Assembly: GCA_023078685.1 (NCBI GenBank)
Contig: JALGAS010000005.1
Coordinates: 4,030,001-4,094,000, forward strand
Length of the DNA stretch: 64,000 nucleotides
Direction of reading: 5' to 3'
From: Neopestalotiopsis rosae
Lineage: Eukaryota; Ascomycota; Sordariomycetes; Amphisphaeriales; Sporocadaceae
Shown here: piece by piece, positions 1 through 12,294 of the stretch
Layout: every line of letters begins with the position of its first letter
Position numbering within the stretch: position 1 is the first letter of the stretch
Translations under genes and position numbers: made by a program
The notes under the pieces: generated by a model
Told to the model about the DNA's origin: nothing
Databases searched by the model: none
What the model saw: the letters and a program-made list of their open reading frames with translations, nothing else

Positions 1-1978
1 GCGCACCTCCTGTGGATATATACTTTCGCCGCAAAGGGCATGCCAGTGAGTCTCCCGCCATGACATGCGGTCGCAGTTGACGATTACTGATGCTACAGCC
101 ATAAACAGTCGTGGTCGTTGGTGACTATCTCTATGTTCAAGGCGGAGAAATCTCTTGGAACTCAGGGAATGGAACGTCCATTGGGCAATTCGCAGACATT
201 GACGCAAATAGAGGTAAGTGTGCGATGGCTAAGCGCGATCACGGTATTTCGCGACTTTCTGCTAACAAGGAATCACTACAAGTAAACAGAACATTGGCAT
301 TGCCACTGACAGAGTCTTGGACCAATGAAACTGTCGAATGGATTGAGACAAATAGTATTCAATATGCGCCATCACTCAGAACCCCAGCTTTGTGGCCACA
401 TGGCGACTCATTCTTTACCTGGGGAGGCTCGAATCGTTTTGGGCGTCCCGAATCTAACATGCTCTGGAAACTCACAGCCGACGGCGCCGGGGGAGGAAAT
501 TGGACTCAGTCGCTACCTGCAAATTCGGAATCGTTTTATGACATTCACCGCACAACTGCTGCTGCTCGAGCTATCTGCAATGGTGTAGGACTCTATCTTG
601 GTGGTTACGCAGCACCACAGACGGATCAAGATGTTAAAGACGCCACCTTCCCAGTACCGGGGCTTCTGACATATGATATCGACACGGCAACATGGAGCAA
701 CAAAACCACGAAGCCCGGCTTGAACGAGTACGGAACATCTTTGTATGCGGCAGCCACCTGTCTAGAGAAGTACGGCGGGACCGGCGTCTTCGTCACCATC
801 GGGGGCCAAGCGGAGTCCAACCCTTCGTATTATACCGACGATGGATTGATGCTAGCTGACACAAGTATGGTTTCTCTGTATGATGTCGAAGCAGACAAGT
901 GGTTTAAACAAAACATTTCCGGGCAAGCACCAGAGCGAAGGGATCGAACCTGTCTCGGCATTGCCAACGGTCAAAATGGGTCAACAGATATGTAAGTCGA
1001 TGATGCTTGGATGAAATCACCTATCAATTATGAAATGTTTTGTTAACATCTACCCTGTTCAGTTACATGTATGGCGGTCAACAGATGGGTGGCGAAAACA
1101 CGGTAAATAAGGTGTTCAATGACATATGGCTCCTTTCCATTCCAGCATTCACTTGGTTCAAGCTCAATATTACCGGCACTCCACGCACTTCGCACGACTG
1201 TGTGATTGTCGGAAGCCAGCTGCTCTCCGTGGGAGGTATGGGAGCGAATATGCAGTTCAATGATCCTGACGAATGGCGACAAGGTCTTGGGGTCTTGGAT
1301 TTAAACACCATGGCCTGGGCTGATCGATTCAATCCAAACTCGACGGCATATGACTCACCGCAGGTAGTCAAGGACTGGTACCGTGATAAGTATGCTTGAA
1401 ATCTGACTATTTGCCGCAAACAGATTGACTGACTGGCACAGTGACTTTCAAAAGAACAATTGGACTAGTAACGACGTCAAAGCGTTATTCACGAATACCA
1501 CTGTGACCACCATTTCGACCAACGGTACCGGTATGTCGCGGATCTTGGACCATGCATCGTAGAAGAGATACTTACTAAATGGAGCGCAGGAACGGCTACA
1601 ACCGATACGAAGGGTCAGAAAACTCCCATTGGTAGCATAGTTGGAGGTACAGTCGGAGGTATCGTGGCGTTGGTGGCAATTCTAGGATTCACTTTCTGGT
1701 ATTTGCGCCGGCGGAAAAGCAAGAATAGCAAAGCAGTCCTTGCCAGTGGGACGCCAGAGGAAGAGCAAAAAGATGGTCCGTTGCCTTACACGTTAGAGCT
1801 CTATACACAGCAGTGGTATTACGCCGAGCTCAATGGCCGCCCTGGACTATTTCAGCTGCCAACTGAAGGCAGTGAAAGGCCGGCCGAGCTTGGTCCCCAT
1901 GCTAATGGCCATATTCCAATGGAACGCAGAAGGGGGTTATCCGAGCTAGCTGGCAGTAGTCCTGCAACAAAAGGATGA
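1..1978 (+). CDS. Kelch-repeat single-pass membrane protein, 5' partial
   Basis: The visible part is about 553 residues in six exons (1-45, 109-213, 283-991, 1063-1389, 1442-1530, 1590-1978). The frame opens at base 3 and the true start lies outside the window. Kelch-type signatures are visible: GDYLYVQGGE near the start, then LYLGGY, VTIGGQ, YMYGGQ and LLSVGGM, each a hydrophobic strand ending in a Gly pair, as in beta-propeller blades. A Thr-rich stalk follows, then one hydrophobic segment (IVGGTVGGIVALVAILGF) and an RRRK stop-transfer, with a cytosolic tail of about 80 residues. This fits a type I surface protein with an extracellular propeller. Ligand and role are unknown; fungal proteins of this layout are generally uncharacterised. 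All introns have good GT/AG borders, for example 214-282 with a GCTAAC branch site. Splicing is secure; function is weak. Confidence 0.85.
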
Positions 1979-2292
1979 CTTAGCATACAAAATCTTTTCG
2001 AAGCTATTCGATCACTGTAATCATAATTATTGAGAACTAATACTTTGGAGCATTGATACTCTAGTGTGTGCTGACCATGCAAAATGGCTCCAGGCGGTCT
2101 CTGGCATAGGCCCCAAGGTACACGAAATGTACCATCGCACTAGTGCTATGCCCACTGGAACCTTAAGAGTTCACTCAGCTGTGATAGAAGATCCACGTAT
2201 TGTAATCGCCAAACGGCACCCGCCCCAAACCCATGCAAATTTCGTTCAATGAACCAGCCTTCAAGCTACAGACAATAGGTGGTAGTGAATAC
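1979..2292. other. Convergent intergenic gap
   Basis: This is 3' flanking sequence shared by the kelch gene and the convergent NLR gene. Only short unsupported reading frames are present, so it is probably the two 3' UTRs. Confidence 0.6.
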
Positions 2293-5200
2293 TCATTCCA
2301 AGAGGACTTCAAGTCTCGGTAGAGGAACAACCTTTCCCCTCATGCCTCTCTTGATGACCGTGAGCCGTTGCAGATAGCTGAAAGAAGACTCATGAGGCTT
2401 CCGCTCAAAGTCTCCAATAAGTCTCAGCGGGGCCACCATCGAGGACCAGACACCAGTCGCGACTCGCGGTGGATTCCCGACTTCATCGCTGGGCTCGGGA
2501 ACGGCTTCGAGCTTTTCTTGGTCCCTGAAGCGACCCATAATCAACCACTCGATTACTCTCTGGCACCTCCATCCAATTGCCACGGCGCTCTTGAAGCCCT
2601 CTTTTCCCTCATAGCAGATGGCTGCGCCTTTGCGAACCAGGAACTTGACACTATCGAGTCGATTGTAGAATGATGCGGCCATGAGTGCAGAGCCATGAGG
2701 ACTTCCCTCAAAGTCGATGTCGGCGCCCATCTCCAAACAGTTTGCCATGACGCGAGTGTCATCAGTACATATGGCCAGGCACATCGGACTCCAGCCCAGG
2801 CTTGGATGAAGATTCGTGACTTGACGGAGATCCTCGATATCGAACCGGCGTCGATAATGTCGCCATAGGGAGCCAATCCATGACGCTTTCTTGGTTGGAT
2901 AGCACATTTGATGCCATGGAAATGGTTTCGCACCATTCAACCGTACTGCTCCATTCAGTGCCATGCTTCCCGTTGCAAAACTGTAAATAGCGAGGTGCAC
3001 TATACTCGTGCCATCATCATCTTCGATTTCAGAGTTGATTCCATTGCTTATAGATGATGACAGTAGTTGCCGGTTAGAAAATTCCGGGAAATTAGGTTTA
3101 CTCCCAAGATATGAGCCAAGTCTCATCAGGCTTTCGATGGATTCTGAGGACAAGCCGTGCCAAATGTGCCATGGTGGCAAGGTCGGTATTGCTCCAATGC
3201 CCAGCAGGTATTTGGCAATGTTTTCGTTCTGGCACAGGTGTAAAGTGGTCCTGCCAGTTGTATCTGAAGCATTTGTATCTGCTCCATACTCGACAAGCAA
3301 TTTGACGGCCTCAAGATTCCCTCTCGAGACAGCTTCATGTATTGGAATATGATCACTGCTTCCATTGATGATGGATGATATAACGTCTCCAGGGTGGGAG
3401 CCTAGCAGGTACCTGTAGATCTCATTAGTCTAGCCCAGGGTTTGTATCCTTCTAAGAAAGACTTACGCATATTCTTCCCTGTTTTCCTTAAGATGCGTCA
3501 TGAGGGTGACAAGACCGTTTATGTTGTCATTCCTAACCATTCGTTCAACAATTACGCCATTAATACACGTCCAATTGTCTTTTAGTGCCAAATCTAACAT
3601 TTTCGGAAGAATGGAGTCGAATCTAGGACGGCACAGGGCTTTCTCGAGTGCGGAGCATGAACCATAACCGTCGCAAAATGTCTTGGAGACAAATGCCGAA
3701 TGAGCTAGAAAGAGCTCAATCAATTTTTCGCGGGACGAGGATGTCCATGTCATGGTATAGAGTAGTGGTGAGCATCCACCGCAAATCGGGATGAAAATAT
3801 CGATTGGGCAACCATTGCTGAGTAATCGTTCGCATGTATGAAAGTCTTTTTCATCGATCGCTTGCTTCATAGCCGTTTGCCAATATCTAACACGGGCCTT
3901 CTCATTGAAAACGCCGCCGCCCGCGTTCACAGTGCGTAGGTGTCCTGACTTGGAAAGTGTTTCAACAATATGTTTGAAACCCAGTGTCTCTGCAAGCATA
4001 GACGGAGTTACGCCGACCATATTTGCCACGATTGGTGACCCCAAATCTAAGAGTTTCTGAACGGCTCCATTTTTATCGGCTTGGACTGCCATGTGCAATG
4101 GGGTGGTTCCATCAGCACTGGTGAGATCGATTTGTACGCCCAGTTTGTGAAGATGCTCAAGCATTGGTGTCCATCCTTGATAAGAAGCAAAATGTACGCA
4201 ATTATACCCTTCGTGAGAAGTTGCATGGATATCCGTGTAAAGTCGTTCGTTGACCAGAAAGTCAAAACACTCCAAGCTTTCTGATACCGCCGCCATATGA
4301 AGAACATTCAGACCGTCAAAATATTGGTTCTCTTTGCTGAAATTTATCCCGGCAGTTTTGGTCCAGTCAATAGAAAATGGAGATTCGCTTGGGAATTCAA
4401 GCAGTTCCCTGAGAAATTCGAGTGAACCTCGATTGATTGCTACTTGTGCAGCATTCCAGGACCCTGGAGATACAAGGTTTGGGTCGGCACCCGATTTCAA
4501 AAGAAGTATGGCAGAGTCAATCGATGAAGCGCGCAGATGGGTGATGAGCGCTGTCCTTTTTTTCTTGCTCGAATCACGAATATTCACATCGGCGCCTCTT
4601 TTAATCAGTTCCGATATTAACCATGCTTTATCAGATCCATGTGTTGTGTGAAGTATGCTGAATCCAGATATATCAAGCTGATTAAGTTTGATTGCGTCAA
4701 CATGATCCAAAATGAGGCTCATCAAGGATCTTGATTCAGTATTCTCATCTCCAAAAGGAAAGTAATTGCAAGCCTCACTAAGTGTTGAAGGGTAAGGTGT
4801 CGTGGGGTGCATATCGAAACCGTAATTTAAGAAGGGAGCGAGCAACTCCGTCTTTTTCTGTACCGATGCAGACGCTCGTATAATGCAACAACAAAATTCG
4901 AGTGCCTGTGGTAGCGTTGAAGAAACCCGGGGGCTTCTATCAAGGAGGGCTTGAATGACTTTCACGTCGAAGCCTTCGAGATATGAACCGACGTAAGCAT
5001 ACTCATTGAAGCGTGATAGAAAAGTCGTCACTGGGAACTCGTTGTCTGTTTTCCCATGAAGACCCGACGGAAATTGACTTTGCAATAATCCGAATGCTTC
5101 ATAATTGATATTATAGCACATGGAATGGAACGGACGCCCGTCAGAATGATCTGAATGACGTGGGAAATTGACATCGATGAGGGCTCGAAGAACCTCCGTC

Positions 5201-8200
5201 CTCCCGTTTTTGACCGCAACGTCCCAAACACACGCCGTCTCACTACAGCAGCTGACATTCATGGAACGGAAGTCCCTGAGTGAGGTCTTGCTTGAGCTTG
5301 AAACTGGAGCAGTCTGACTGCTTAAATTTTGTTCCCTGAAGAAGTCCTGGTCTCCACGCTTTGCATGACAGATCGTTTTCAGCAGTATTGTGAGGTCATC
5401 GTAGGAGTAAGCTTTCTCAATAAGGTGATGGAAAAAATTCCTTCCTTGACTGTCGGTTGCAACAAGAGATGCCTCTGCATCAATCAGCCTCATTACTAAT
5501 ATATCGTCTCGGGAAGTATAATCGGCACTGATAGCGTAGTTTAGAGGTGTCATTCCCTTCGAATCGGGCTGATCAATGTTGCATCTGGCCACTGATATCA
5601 AGTGTTCCAAGACTTTTGAAGCACGCCACAGGGCGGCAACGTGTAATAGAGACAGCGCGTTATCATCCGTACTCGTCATTTCAAAGTTGAAGCGAGGATC
5701 GTGCTCACATGTCTTCAAAGTTTCCAAGTCATCCTCTCTGATGGAAGACATGATTGTCGAATATAGTGCTTCGTCCGACATTGTGATTTCCGTTGGCAAC
5801 AACGACTTATCAGCTGTGAATTTGAACTTGCGCCTGATTCCGCTATTCCAGATGTGGGAGCAGAGCTGACGCCCAAGCTCAGTCTCGTGGAATCCAGAAT
5901 TCTTAAGGTAAACCACAAAAGCGAACATACGCTCTTCGGTAAACCTGTAATTTTCCATTCGTAGGTCGTTTTGAAATGTCGAAATATCCTCGGGGCGTAG
6001 TAGCCACCCGCTTGCTAGAACCCACTGCAGAGCCGCAAAGCTGCCGGTATCATCCGCGATTGACACTGCAATCTCAAACATTGTGGTCGCTGTACGCCAC
6101 GACGCCAAACTTGACGTAGTTGCGCCGCGAGCAATGAGAGCCTCGCAGAGTTTTGGATTCTCGTAGATCTCATTGGCATCGTCCCCGTATGGGTAAGATG
6201 AGCCCCTTTGCCCGAACGATAAGTATCTTGCGACTGCAAAATCAAGTATAGTAGGCGCCACGGCTTTGACTTGGTCCAAGGCACCGCTATCAATGAGCCA
6301 CATACCCACCTCAACAAGGTTAAATACCGCTGCAAGATGAAGCGTCGAGATATTTCGGCCTAGCAAATCCTCGACTGCATCTTGAATGGCGTCTGCTACT
6401 CCATCACAGCCGTGAAAATAACCTTGAAAGTATAAACATAACGTAACGACCCACCTCTTGTAATTCGTCGACTTCTTCGGATGGAATAGCTCTTTTTCGA
6501 GTTTCAAAATCTCGCACGATTGTAGACTATCCATATCCTGAGCGCGATGCGCCAACATCGGCCAGTATAGTGCAGCAGAAACGTAGAGTGGGAATACATC
6601 GCGAGTCTTGTAGATGCTCTCTGCTTCGTCTTCAAAATCTAGGGAAATTTCTCGGTCAAAGTTCTTCAATAATAAAAATCCGAAGACTCTGTACAGCCAT
6701 GGCATGATAGATCTTGCCGTCGGAAATGTGATACAAAGCCAGATCTGACTTCTGGAGTAGCGAGGAGTCTTGCAGATACTCTCGTACGCTGAAGTGGGAG
6801 AATTCAAAGTATATGCCGTCAAATGATCTGCGGATGAAGCTAGAACAAATACGAGCGATTTCTTCATCATTTACGATTGCTTCTTTGTCTAGTGTGGCAC
6901 CCAGACTATCCGGAGTTGATACGGCTTGGCAAAGCTGCGGAATAGTGAGTCGAAAATCGTGTTCCTTGACGGCAATCAACTTCAGGGAGAGTTGAGCAAG
7001 TCTCTGGACACGTCCATGACGCTTATTTATGCGATATAATATTCGCTCATAGGTCTCGGGAAGATCTTTCGGCATTTCTTGAAGTGCTGCCCTGCGGTCT
7101 GCATCTGTAGGACACTCGGACAGTGCATCGAGTTGACAAGCAACCCACCGAAACCTGAACCTTTAGCTGACTGGTACAATTGGAAACCAATGTTGTTTTG
7201 GGTGACTTACATTCCCTGAGCCTTTTCGATGAGGCTTGACATGATTTCATCCTTGAGCTTGGCATCACCTAGCCTCAGGCGCTTCTGCTCGATGCGCTTT
7301 TCAAGCTCTGCTCCTACATACAAGGAAATATCTTCTGTGTGTGCGGCGATTGAAATGTGATCGAAATCGGTCTCCAAGTGATCACTGATGTCAGCTTCGT
7401 GCCGACTGAATAGCGACATCGACATGTTTGCAGCGAAGTGGACAACTTCAGAAAGCATTCTGCTAACTTCGCCAGCCTTATCGCCACACTCATCGAGTCC
7501 GTCGACCACCACCAGCACTTGGTCGAATTCTTCCGCCTGTCTCATTAGCAGGTCTCGGAGATCTTCAACATCTGGAGATGTTTTGATTCCAACCCGGGGC
7601 TCTATTTTATTGTAATATTTTTCTAAAATTCCGAATGCCGAATCTTTTTGTCGCCCCAATTGTGCTATCAAGGCTCGTAGAATATTTGAGATCTCCCACG
7701 AGCTGTCCTTCTTGTAGTCGCAAAAGAAAAAGGCAACTCCAATGTTAGGACTGCTTTCCAGTCGCCCCAAAGCTTCCCTTATTGCAGCTCCAGCCAAAAT
7801 CGTCTTGCCGGCTCCGGGTATGCCGCTAAGCCATAGCTTTGACTGAGGCTCCGTGAGCCATTCACGGAATCTTGGGGACTCTGTGAGCCACAGGCCCGTC
7901 AGTGGCTGGCGTAAATTCCAGGCTGTGCGGAGATTGGGACTTGGGTCATCGACCATGAAAAAGTCCAGGATCTTGGTACGTAATTCGTCCATCCGAATAC
8001 GCGTAAGAACCTCTAGACTTTCCACCTTTTGATGAATTTGATTCACTTTGTCTTCAATATTCTGCACTTTGCTTAGACATTCCATAAGATCTGCCATGCT
8101 GTCGGCTTGCAATGCAAGCTGTAGTGTTTCCTTTTGACGCGAAAGCTCGTTGACCATCTCTGAGGTTCTTGATTTCCCAAATGGCCATTTCAAACTTTGT

Positions 8201-8526
8201 TTGGCACGCTCAATGCGCTTATTGCCTTCTGGAGAGGGATCAGATTTGGCGATTCGGCTTTGGATCTCTTTCAAGACGGCCCGACACGAGTGGATGTGTT
8301 CCAATCGTAGAAATGAAGAGTGTGAGGTATCCCCCTCCAGGGTCTCGGTCAACAGCTTGATTCCATGGAGGACGGAGGCAACGGATTGTAATTCATCACG
8401 GAGAGCCTTGATATCTCTTTGTGCATCGGAGACTTCTCGACTATAGCGAAAGACACCACGGAACACCGAATCGGCCAAAGATAGTAGGCCCGCTACACTG
8501 GCCGCGATAGACAAAGGGTCAGCCAT
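2293..8526 (-). pseudogene. NLR-like STAND protein: N-terminal STAND domain, NACHT, ankyrin repeats; frameshifted
   Basis: Three exons on the minus strand (7211-8526, 3467-7154, 2293-3412) with clean 56- and 54-bp introns would encode about 2040 residues. The first 190 or so residues resemble the fungal N-terminal STAND domain: a helical, coiled-coil-rich start in MADPLSIAASVAGLLSLAD. A NACHT NTPase follows, with Walker A GIPGAGKT at about residue 235, a VVDGLDECGD Walker B, and the conserved GMFRWVACQLDAL that forms across intron 1. The C-terminal half carries many degenerate ankyrin repeats, such as DGTTPLHMAVQADKNG and LLVEYGADTNASD. Such proteins act in heterokaryon incompatibility and antagonist sensing. 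The frame breaks at about 6674-6678, a five-T run on the coding strand. Exon lengths sum to 3n+1, so exactly one extra base fits. It is either a null allele or a sequencing error; otherwise the frame is fully open. Confidence 0.8.
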
Positions 8527-9438
8527 TGTGAGAAGATGCCCATGAGATTGAACGACTTGGAAATGAAATCGAGTCGTGCAAGTTGGAGGGACAACTTGAG
8601 TCGACCTTGTCGCTGAATTTCAAGCTTCTGTTCTCAGGCTGCATTACCCCGCAACCAAGATAATGGGCTCAACAATTTGTTATCACAGTCCAATTGGAAA
8701 GATGCCTGCCCAGCGTGTTGCCGGATCGTGCGCGCGAGGCTCTGCCCGGGCGTCGCAGGGAAATTATAGCCTGTGTGGCGTGGCTGTGTGTCTGTGGAGG
8801 GTTGTAAGCCAATGAGAATGTTCCCTGTCGGACATTCGGGCAGCCAAGGCATACTGCACAGTTCAGTATCTGCGGGGTATGGGTAATGCAACGAGCTACC
8901 AGCGATTGATGGAAATCAGTAAAGCAATGAACGTGGAGTTTGGGCTTACGCCAGATAGTGATATCCAAGTGAAAGTTCTCCATTTCCAGAAATCTGTGAA
9001 CTTTCCTCTGTAATCGTAGTTCTGGTGGCTATGTCCCACTTGCTAGACATTCTGACTAGGCTGAATTCTACACACATCTCGACATGTTTCTATCATTATT
9101 AAACGCCTTAGTGTTACCTCAGCCACGGCCTGCAACTGCAGGGGTTGTCCAGATCATCGGAAGTCTGCCTCGCCCATACTGTAGTACAAAGTGCACAATT
9201 CTGCCGCCAATTCTGTCATCGCTTATCCTTGCATCGGTACACGACAAGTTGACAGCCCATCGTCGGCTAGGCGAGCGAAGTGCCGCTGACCCTTACCTAG
9301 ATTACATGCAGCCGTAACCAACACAGCGACTGAGCTGTCAAAGCCGATCCGTATGCCTAGCAGTGTATGTTTTCAGTGATCACTATACGTAGAATGCATG
9401 CTCATTTAATGTGTCTTTGCCCCGGAATTGTCAATTCT
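8527..9438. other. Gap upstream of the NLR gene
   Basis: This holds the presumed NLR promoter and the 3' flank of the next gene. The open frames here are short and show no family features. No RNA gene was recognised. Confidence 0.5.
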
Positions 9439-10194
9439 CTAGTCAAAAGAGAGCTCAGGGGGCCGGTGGCAGATTAGATGCCACATGTTTTCACTGAGCA
9501 TCTCCGAATAAGCGACCACCAGGTGATCCACGCGAAAATGAACCCACCATATGTCGTAATCATCGTCTTCCGAGTCCTCTTCATCGCTCTCGCTGTTCTC
9601 ATCGTCATTGTAATAAGCTGGGGGCTGTAGGCACGGCAACGGATGGAAGGTAGGCACAAGCTCCTTCTCGGCGTTGATGAGACAAAATTTGACAACGGGT
9701 AGCTCACTATAGAAGCCTGATCCTCCATGGGCAATGAACCGCTCATACGGCAATAGGGTTTCCAGCTCCTCCCGACCAACGTAGATGCAGTATTGAAAGC
9801 GAGGGAGCCGCGGAGCCCAAATGTTGTCTGCTCCTGGGCCGTCACGTTCAACGGAGAGACCGTCACTCCAGACGCGAAACATATCGCGAACCTGCTCTTT
9901 GGTAGCGCCATCAAGTTTCCCGCGGTCTTCGACAATGGTCCATTCCAGGTAAGGGCCTACCACACGGGCCACTCTGCCGATTTCCATGACTTTCTGATTC
10001 GCCTGGCGGGCGTGAGCCATGAAGCGGGCCCAGAGGTCATCGTCGGAATAGTCGCACCGGTAAACCAGAAAGCCCCAGCGGAAAAAGCCAGTCTCTTGCA
10101 TTCGTACTGCAATACTGTAGTCAACCATAGCACGCTCGGCTTCCAGAGTCTGGAGGTACGCGCGATTCTCTGGCGCAAGAGGGTGGTCTGCCAT
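9439..10194 (-). CDS. Conserved-type fungal hypothetical protein, 251 aa
   Basis: A single exon with ATG at 10194 encodes a soluble protein with no signal peptide or membrane segment. The N-terminal half has a segment, GFFRWGFLVYRCDY, followed by an acidic stretch and DDLWARF; I recall this layout from a group of uncharacterised proteins in filamentous ascomycetes. Near the C-terminus is a very acidic linker (about residues 195-215, ESDEEDSEDDDYD), then WWVHFRVDHLVVAYSEML. I do not recognise a catalytic motif. Coding evidence is the long frame, its sensible composition and a start divergent from the F-box gene across a 393-bp shared promoter. An antisense frame of 225 codons overlaps it but has no protein-like features. 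Function unknown. Confidence 0.75.
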   Translation of the reverse strand: MADHPLAPENRAYLQTLEAERAMVDYSIAVRMQETGFFRWGFLVYRCDYSDDDLWARFMAHARQANQKVMEIGRVARVVGPYLEWTIVEDRGKLDGATKEQVRDMFRVWSDGLSVERDGPGADNIWAPRLPRFQYCIYVGREELETLLPYERFIAHGGSGFYSELPVVKFCLINAEKELVPTFHPLPCLQPPAYYNDDENSESDEEDSEDDDYDIWWVHFRVDHLVVAYSEMLSENMWHLICHRPPELSFD

Positions 10195-10587
10195 GGCGCA
10201 GCAATATTACGGCAGCGGATACAGGCAATGTGTTGTATGATCTGTAAAGACGGGAAAGCAGGTCGAGGTCACCCATTAGCCGACAAGGTATCTGCCTACA
10301 TTTTACTCACACTCGGCTCCAGGCGCCGTTTTTCCAAGCATAACTACCAGGTGGCTGGCATAGATACGGTACATAGTTGGTTTGCTGCCTGCCACTGCAT
10401 TGGCCCTTGGGCGACCATGGTAGAGTGGAGAGTTGGACTGTTTCTGCCATTCTTGACCGCCTCCGTATAGACTGAATACCATCTCACATACTGGGTTCTC
10501 TTTCGTGCAAAGTATGATTTCCAACTTTATGCTGTCTTTTGAAAAAGCCTGTTGTGCAACGCGAAATCTCGTTCAGAAACCACAATC
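10195..10587. promoter_or_regulatory. Shared divergent promoter region
   Basis: This 393-bp stretch lies between the divergent starts of the 251-aa orphan and the F-box gene. I see no strong TATA box or obvious binding-site cluster. Confidence 0.4.
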
Positions 10588-12294
10588 ATGCCACTGACTC
10601 TGATTTCACTGCCGCTTGAATTAGTGCGTGATGTAGCCTCCTGGCTGCTGCTACCGGACCAAGCCGTCCTCTGCCGGACTTGCAAGACCCTCAACACTCT
10701 GCTAACTCCCATGGTATGGAGTAGCATTGAACTTCACCACGGTGGTACTCACGAGGGGATTGACATCCCCGGTGAGGATATGAGTTTCCGATGCAATGAA
10801 GAGGAGTGGAGAGACCCTTTGCAAGAGTTGTCCTACGAAGCCTCCACTGACGACACATACCCGTATCACAGCCAATTGCGTGAGCCTTCTTCTCGCAAGT
10901 ATGCCGAGTGTGTCTTTGATCCCGCATACTGGATCAACGAAAATTGGACAAAGTCCTACAGTCTCAAAGAAAAGCGCAAAATATCAATTGCGCCGAGCAG
11001 GACTCCAGCCCGATCTGAGCAGTCTGAGAACAATCAATTTGGCAGGGAGGAAAAGTTCATTGGTGTTCCCAAAATCACAACGAAAGAGCGTTGGCAACAA
11101 CTAGCACTATACGTACACTCTCTGTGCATGTCAGTTGGTGTCGACGATGAGGTAGTCGACTTGATCGCCAGTCTCGAGAACTTGAGATCACTCGAACTGA
11201 TTGGTTTTGCCAAGAAAGAGGCACATGCACCGACGGCAAGAGACATAGCACTGCCAAGGCTAGAGAATCTCAAGCTCCGTGGTTACTTCCCATCGGCTTT
11301 AGTGAGAAAGATATGCGACAACGCAGAGAATATCAAGTACCTAGACCTAGGTCTACTCGCGACCCCGACAGACGATGAAGCTTATAAAGACACGCTGTTA
11401 GCGGCTAGGGGTACCAGAGCTCCAGTCACTTTGGCACAAGCCGAACAATATCAACAGAATGGTGCCGAAGCTCAAGCCAATTGTGCATCAAACTTAACGA
11501 CGACCGATGTGAATATCGATGATGCTGAGGACGAAGAGGGCAACAAGTACGACATTGAAGAGTGGTGCGATGTAGAAGAACAGTGGCCATGGGCTTTGCA
11601 CGCACCAATTTGGCTTCCTAGAAGTCTGCCGTCTCGCCTTGTGTCACTGACACACTTGCATCTTGTCAAGCCATGTAGCGGCGAAACCGACTTGGATGCG
11701 AGGTGTGACGGGTTTTCAGAAATTCCTCATCGATACGAGCAAGTTCTCTGCATTGAATGGCGGCTGCTTCTTGAGGCTGTAGGCCCTTTGCTGAAGGAAC
11801 TCATCCTCGAGCACCGCGCCCCTGCGGCGTATGTGGAGTCCGTAGGCGATGGCGATTGGCTTCCTTTAGCCAAACGGCCCAGGGACTGGTTATCTGACGG
11901 ACCACGTGATTATGATCGTGGAGATGAGCTGTTTTGCAGATCTGTTTTGAGACTGCTGCTTGAACAGAGCAGCCATTTCTCCAAACTTCGACATCTTGCT
12001 TTGAGAGGTATTCGTATCAAGGGCCTGGCGACTCATACGGACAGTGATATTGTCCCTGGTCAAGGATCGTCTCCAGACAATGATGAGATATTGAGAAAAG
12101 CTTACCCTGACTGCGAAGTCGAGCTTTTCGAAGATGCGTATCCGCTCCATGCTGACGCGCATAGCGTGTACGAACCTTCTTGGGGGGATACCCACACGGC
12201 CATCCAGGACGAGGGTGATGGGCTCTTATGGTCTTTGGGGTTCCATCACGATTACAAGAAGAGATTTGGACCTCAATGGAGATTATCCGATTAG
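10588..12294 (+). CDS. F-box protein with LRR-like C-terminus
   Basis: A single-exon protein of 568 residues from ATG 10588 (context ACAATCATGCC). The frame extends further upstream only to non-ATG codons, so this start is preferred. Residues 4-45 form an F-box: ISLPLELVRDVASWLLLP followed by DQAVLCRTCKTLN and a Trp in MVWSSIEL. The rest has loosely spaced leucine-rich segments (LENLRSLELIGF, LPRLENLKLRGYF, NIKYLDLGL, LVSLTHLHLVKP, FSKLRHLALRGIRI), suggesting a degenerate LRR solenoid for substrate binding. An acidic insert (DDAEDEEGNKYDIEEW) lies at about residues 311-327. F-box proteins link substrates to SCF ubiquitin ligases through Skp1; the target is unknown. No introns are needed. Confidence 0.85.
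   Translation: MPLTLISLPLELVRDVASWLLLPDQAVLCRTCKTLNTLLTPMVWSSIELHHGGTHEGIDIPGEDMSFRCNEEEWRDPLQELSYEASTDDTYPYHSQLREPSSRKYAECVFDPAYWINENWTKSYSLKEKRKISIAPSRTPARSEQSENNQFGREEKFIGVPKITTKERWQQLALYVHSLCMSVGVDDEVVDLIASLENLRSLELIGFAKKEAHAPTARDIALPRLENLKLRGYFPSALVRKICDNAENIKYLDLGLLATPTDDEAYKDTLLAARGTRAPVTLAQAEQYQQNGAEAQANCASNLTTTDVNIDDAEDEEGNKYDIEEWCDVEEQWPWALHAPIWLPRSLPSRLVSLTHLHLVKPCSGETDLDARCDGFSEIPHRYEQVLCIEWRLLLEAVGPLLKELILEHRAPAAYVESVGDGDWLPLAKRPRDWLSDGPRDYDRGDELFCRSVLRLLLEQSSHFSKLRHLALRGIRIKGLATHTDSDIVPGQGSSPDNDEILRKAYPDCEVELFEDAYPLHADAHSVYEPSWGDTHTAIQDEGDGLLWSLGFHHDYKKRFGPQWRLSD

Noticed and set aside
6683..6745. Short intron as explanation of the NLR frame change
   Set aside because: A GT...AG pair about 46 bp apart exists, but it would delete sequence that reads as normal NLR coding (ALYHISDGKIYH) and is near the minimum intron size. 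A one-base indel in a T run is simpler.
9793..10470. 225-codon open frame antisense to the 251-aa orphan
   Set aside because: Overlaps a better frame over most of its length and has no protein-like features.
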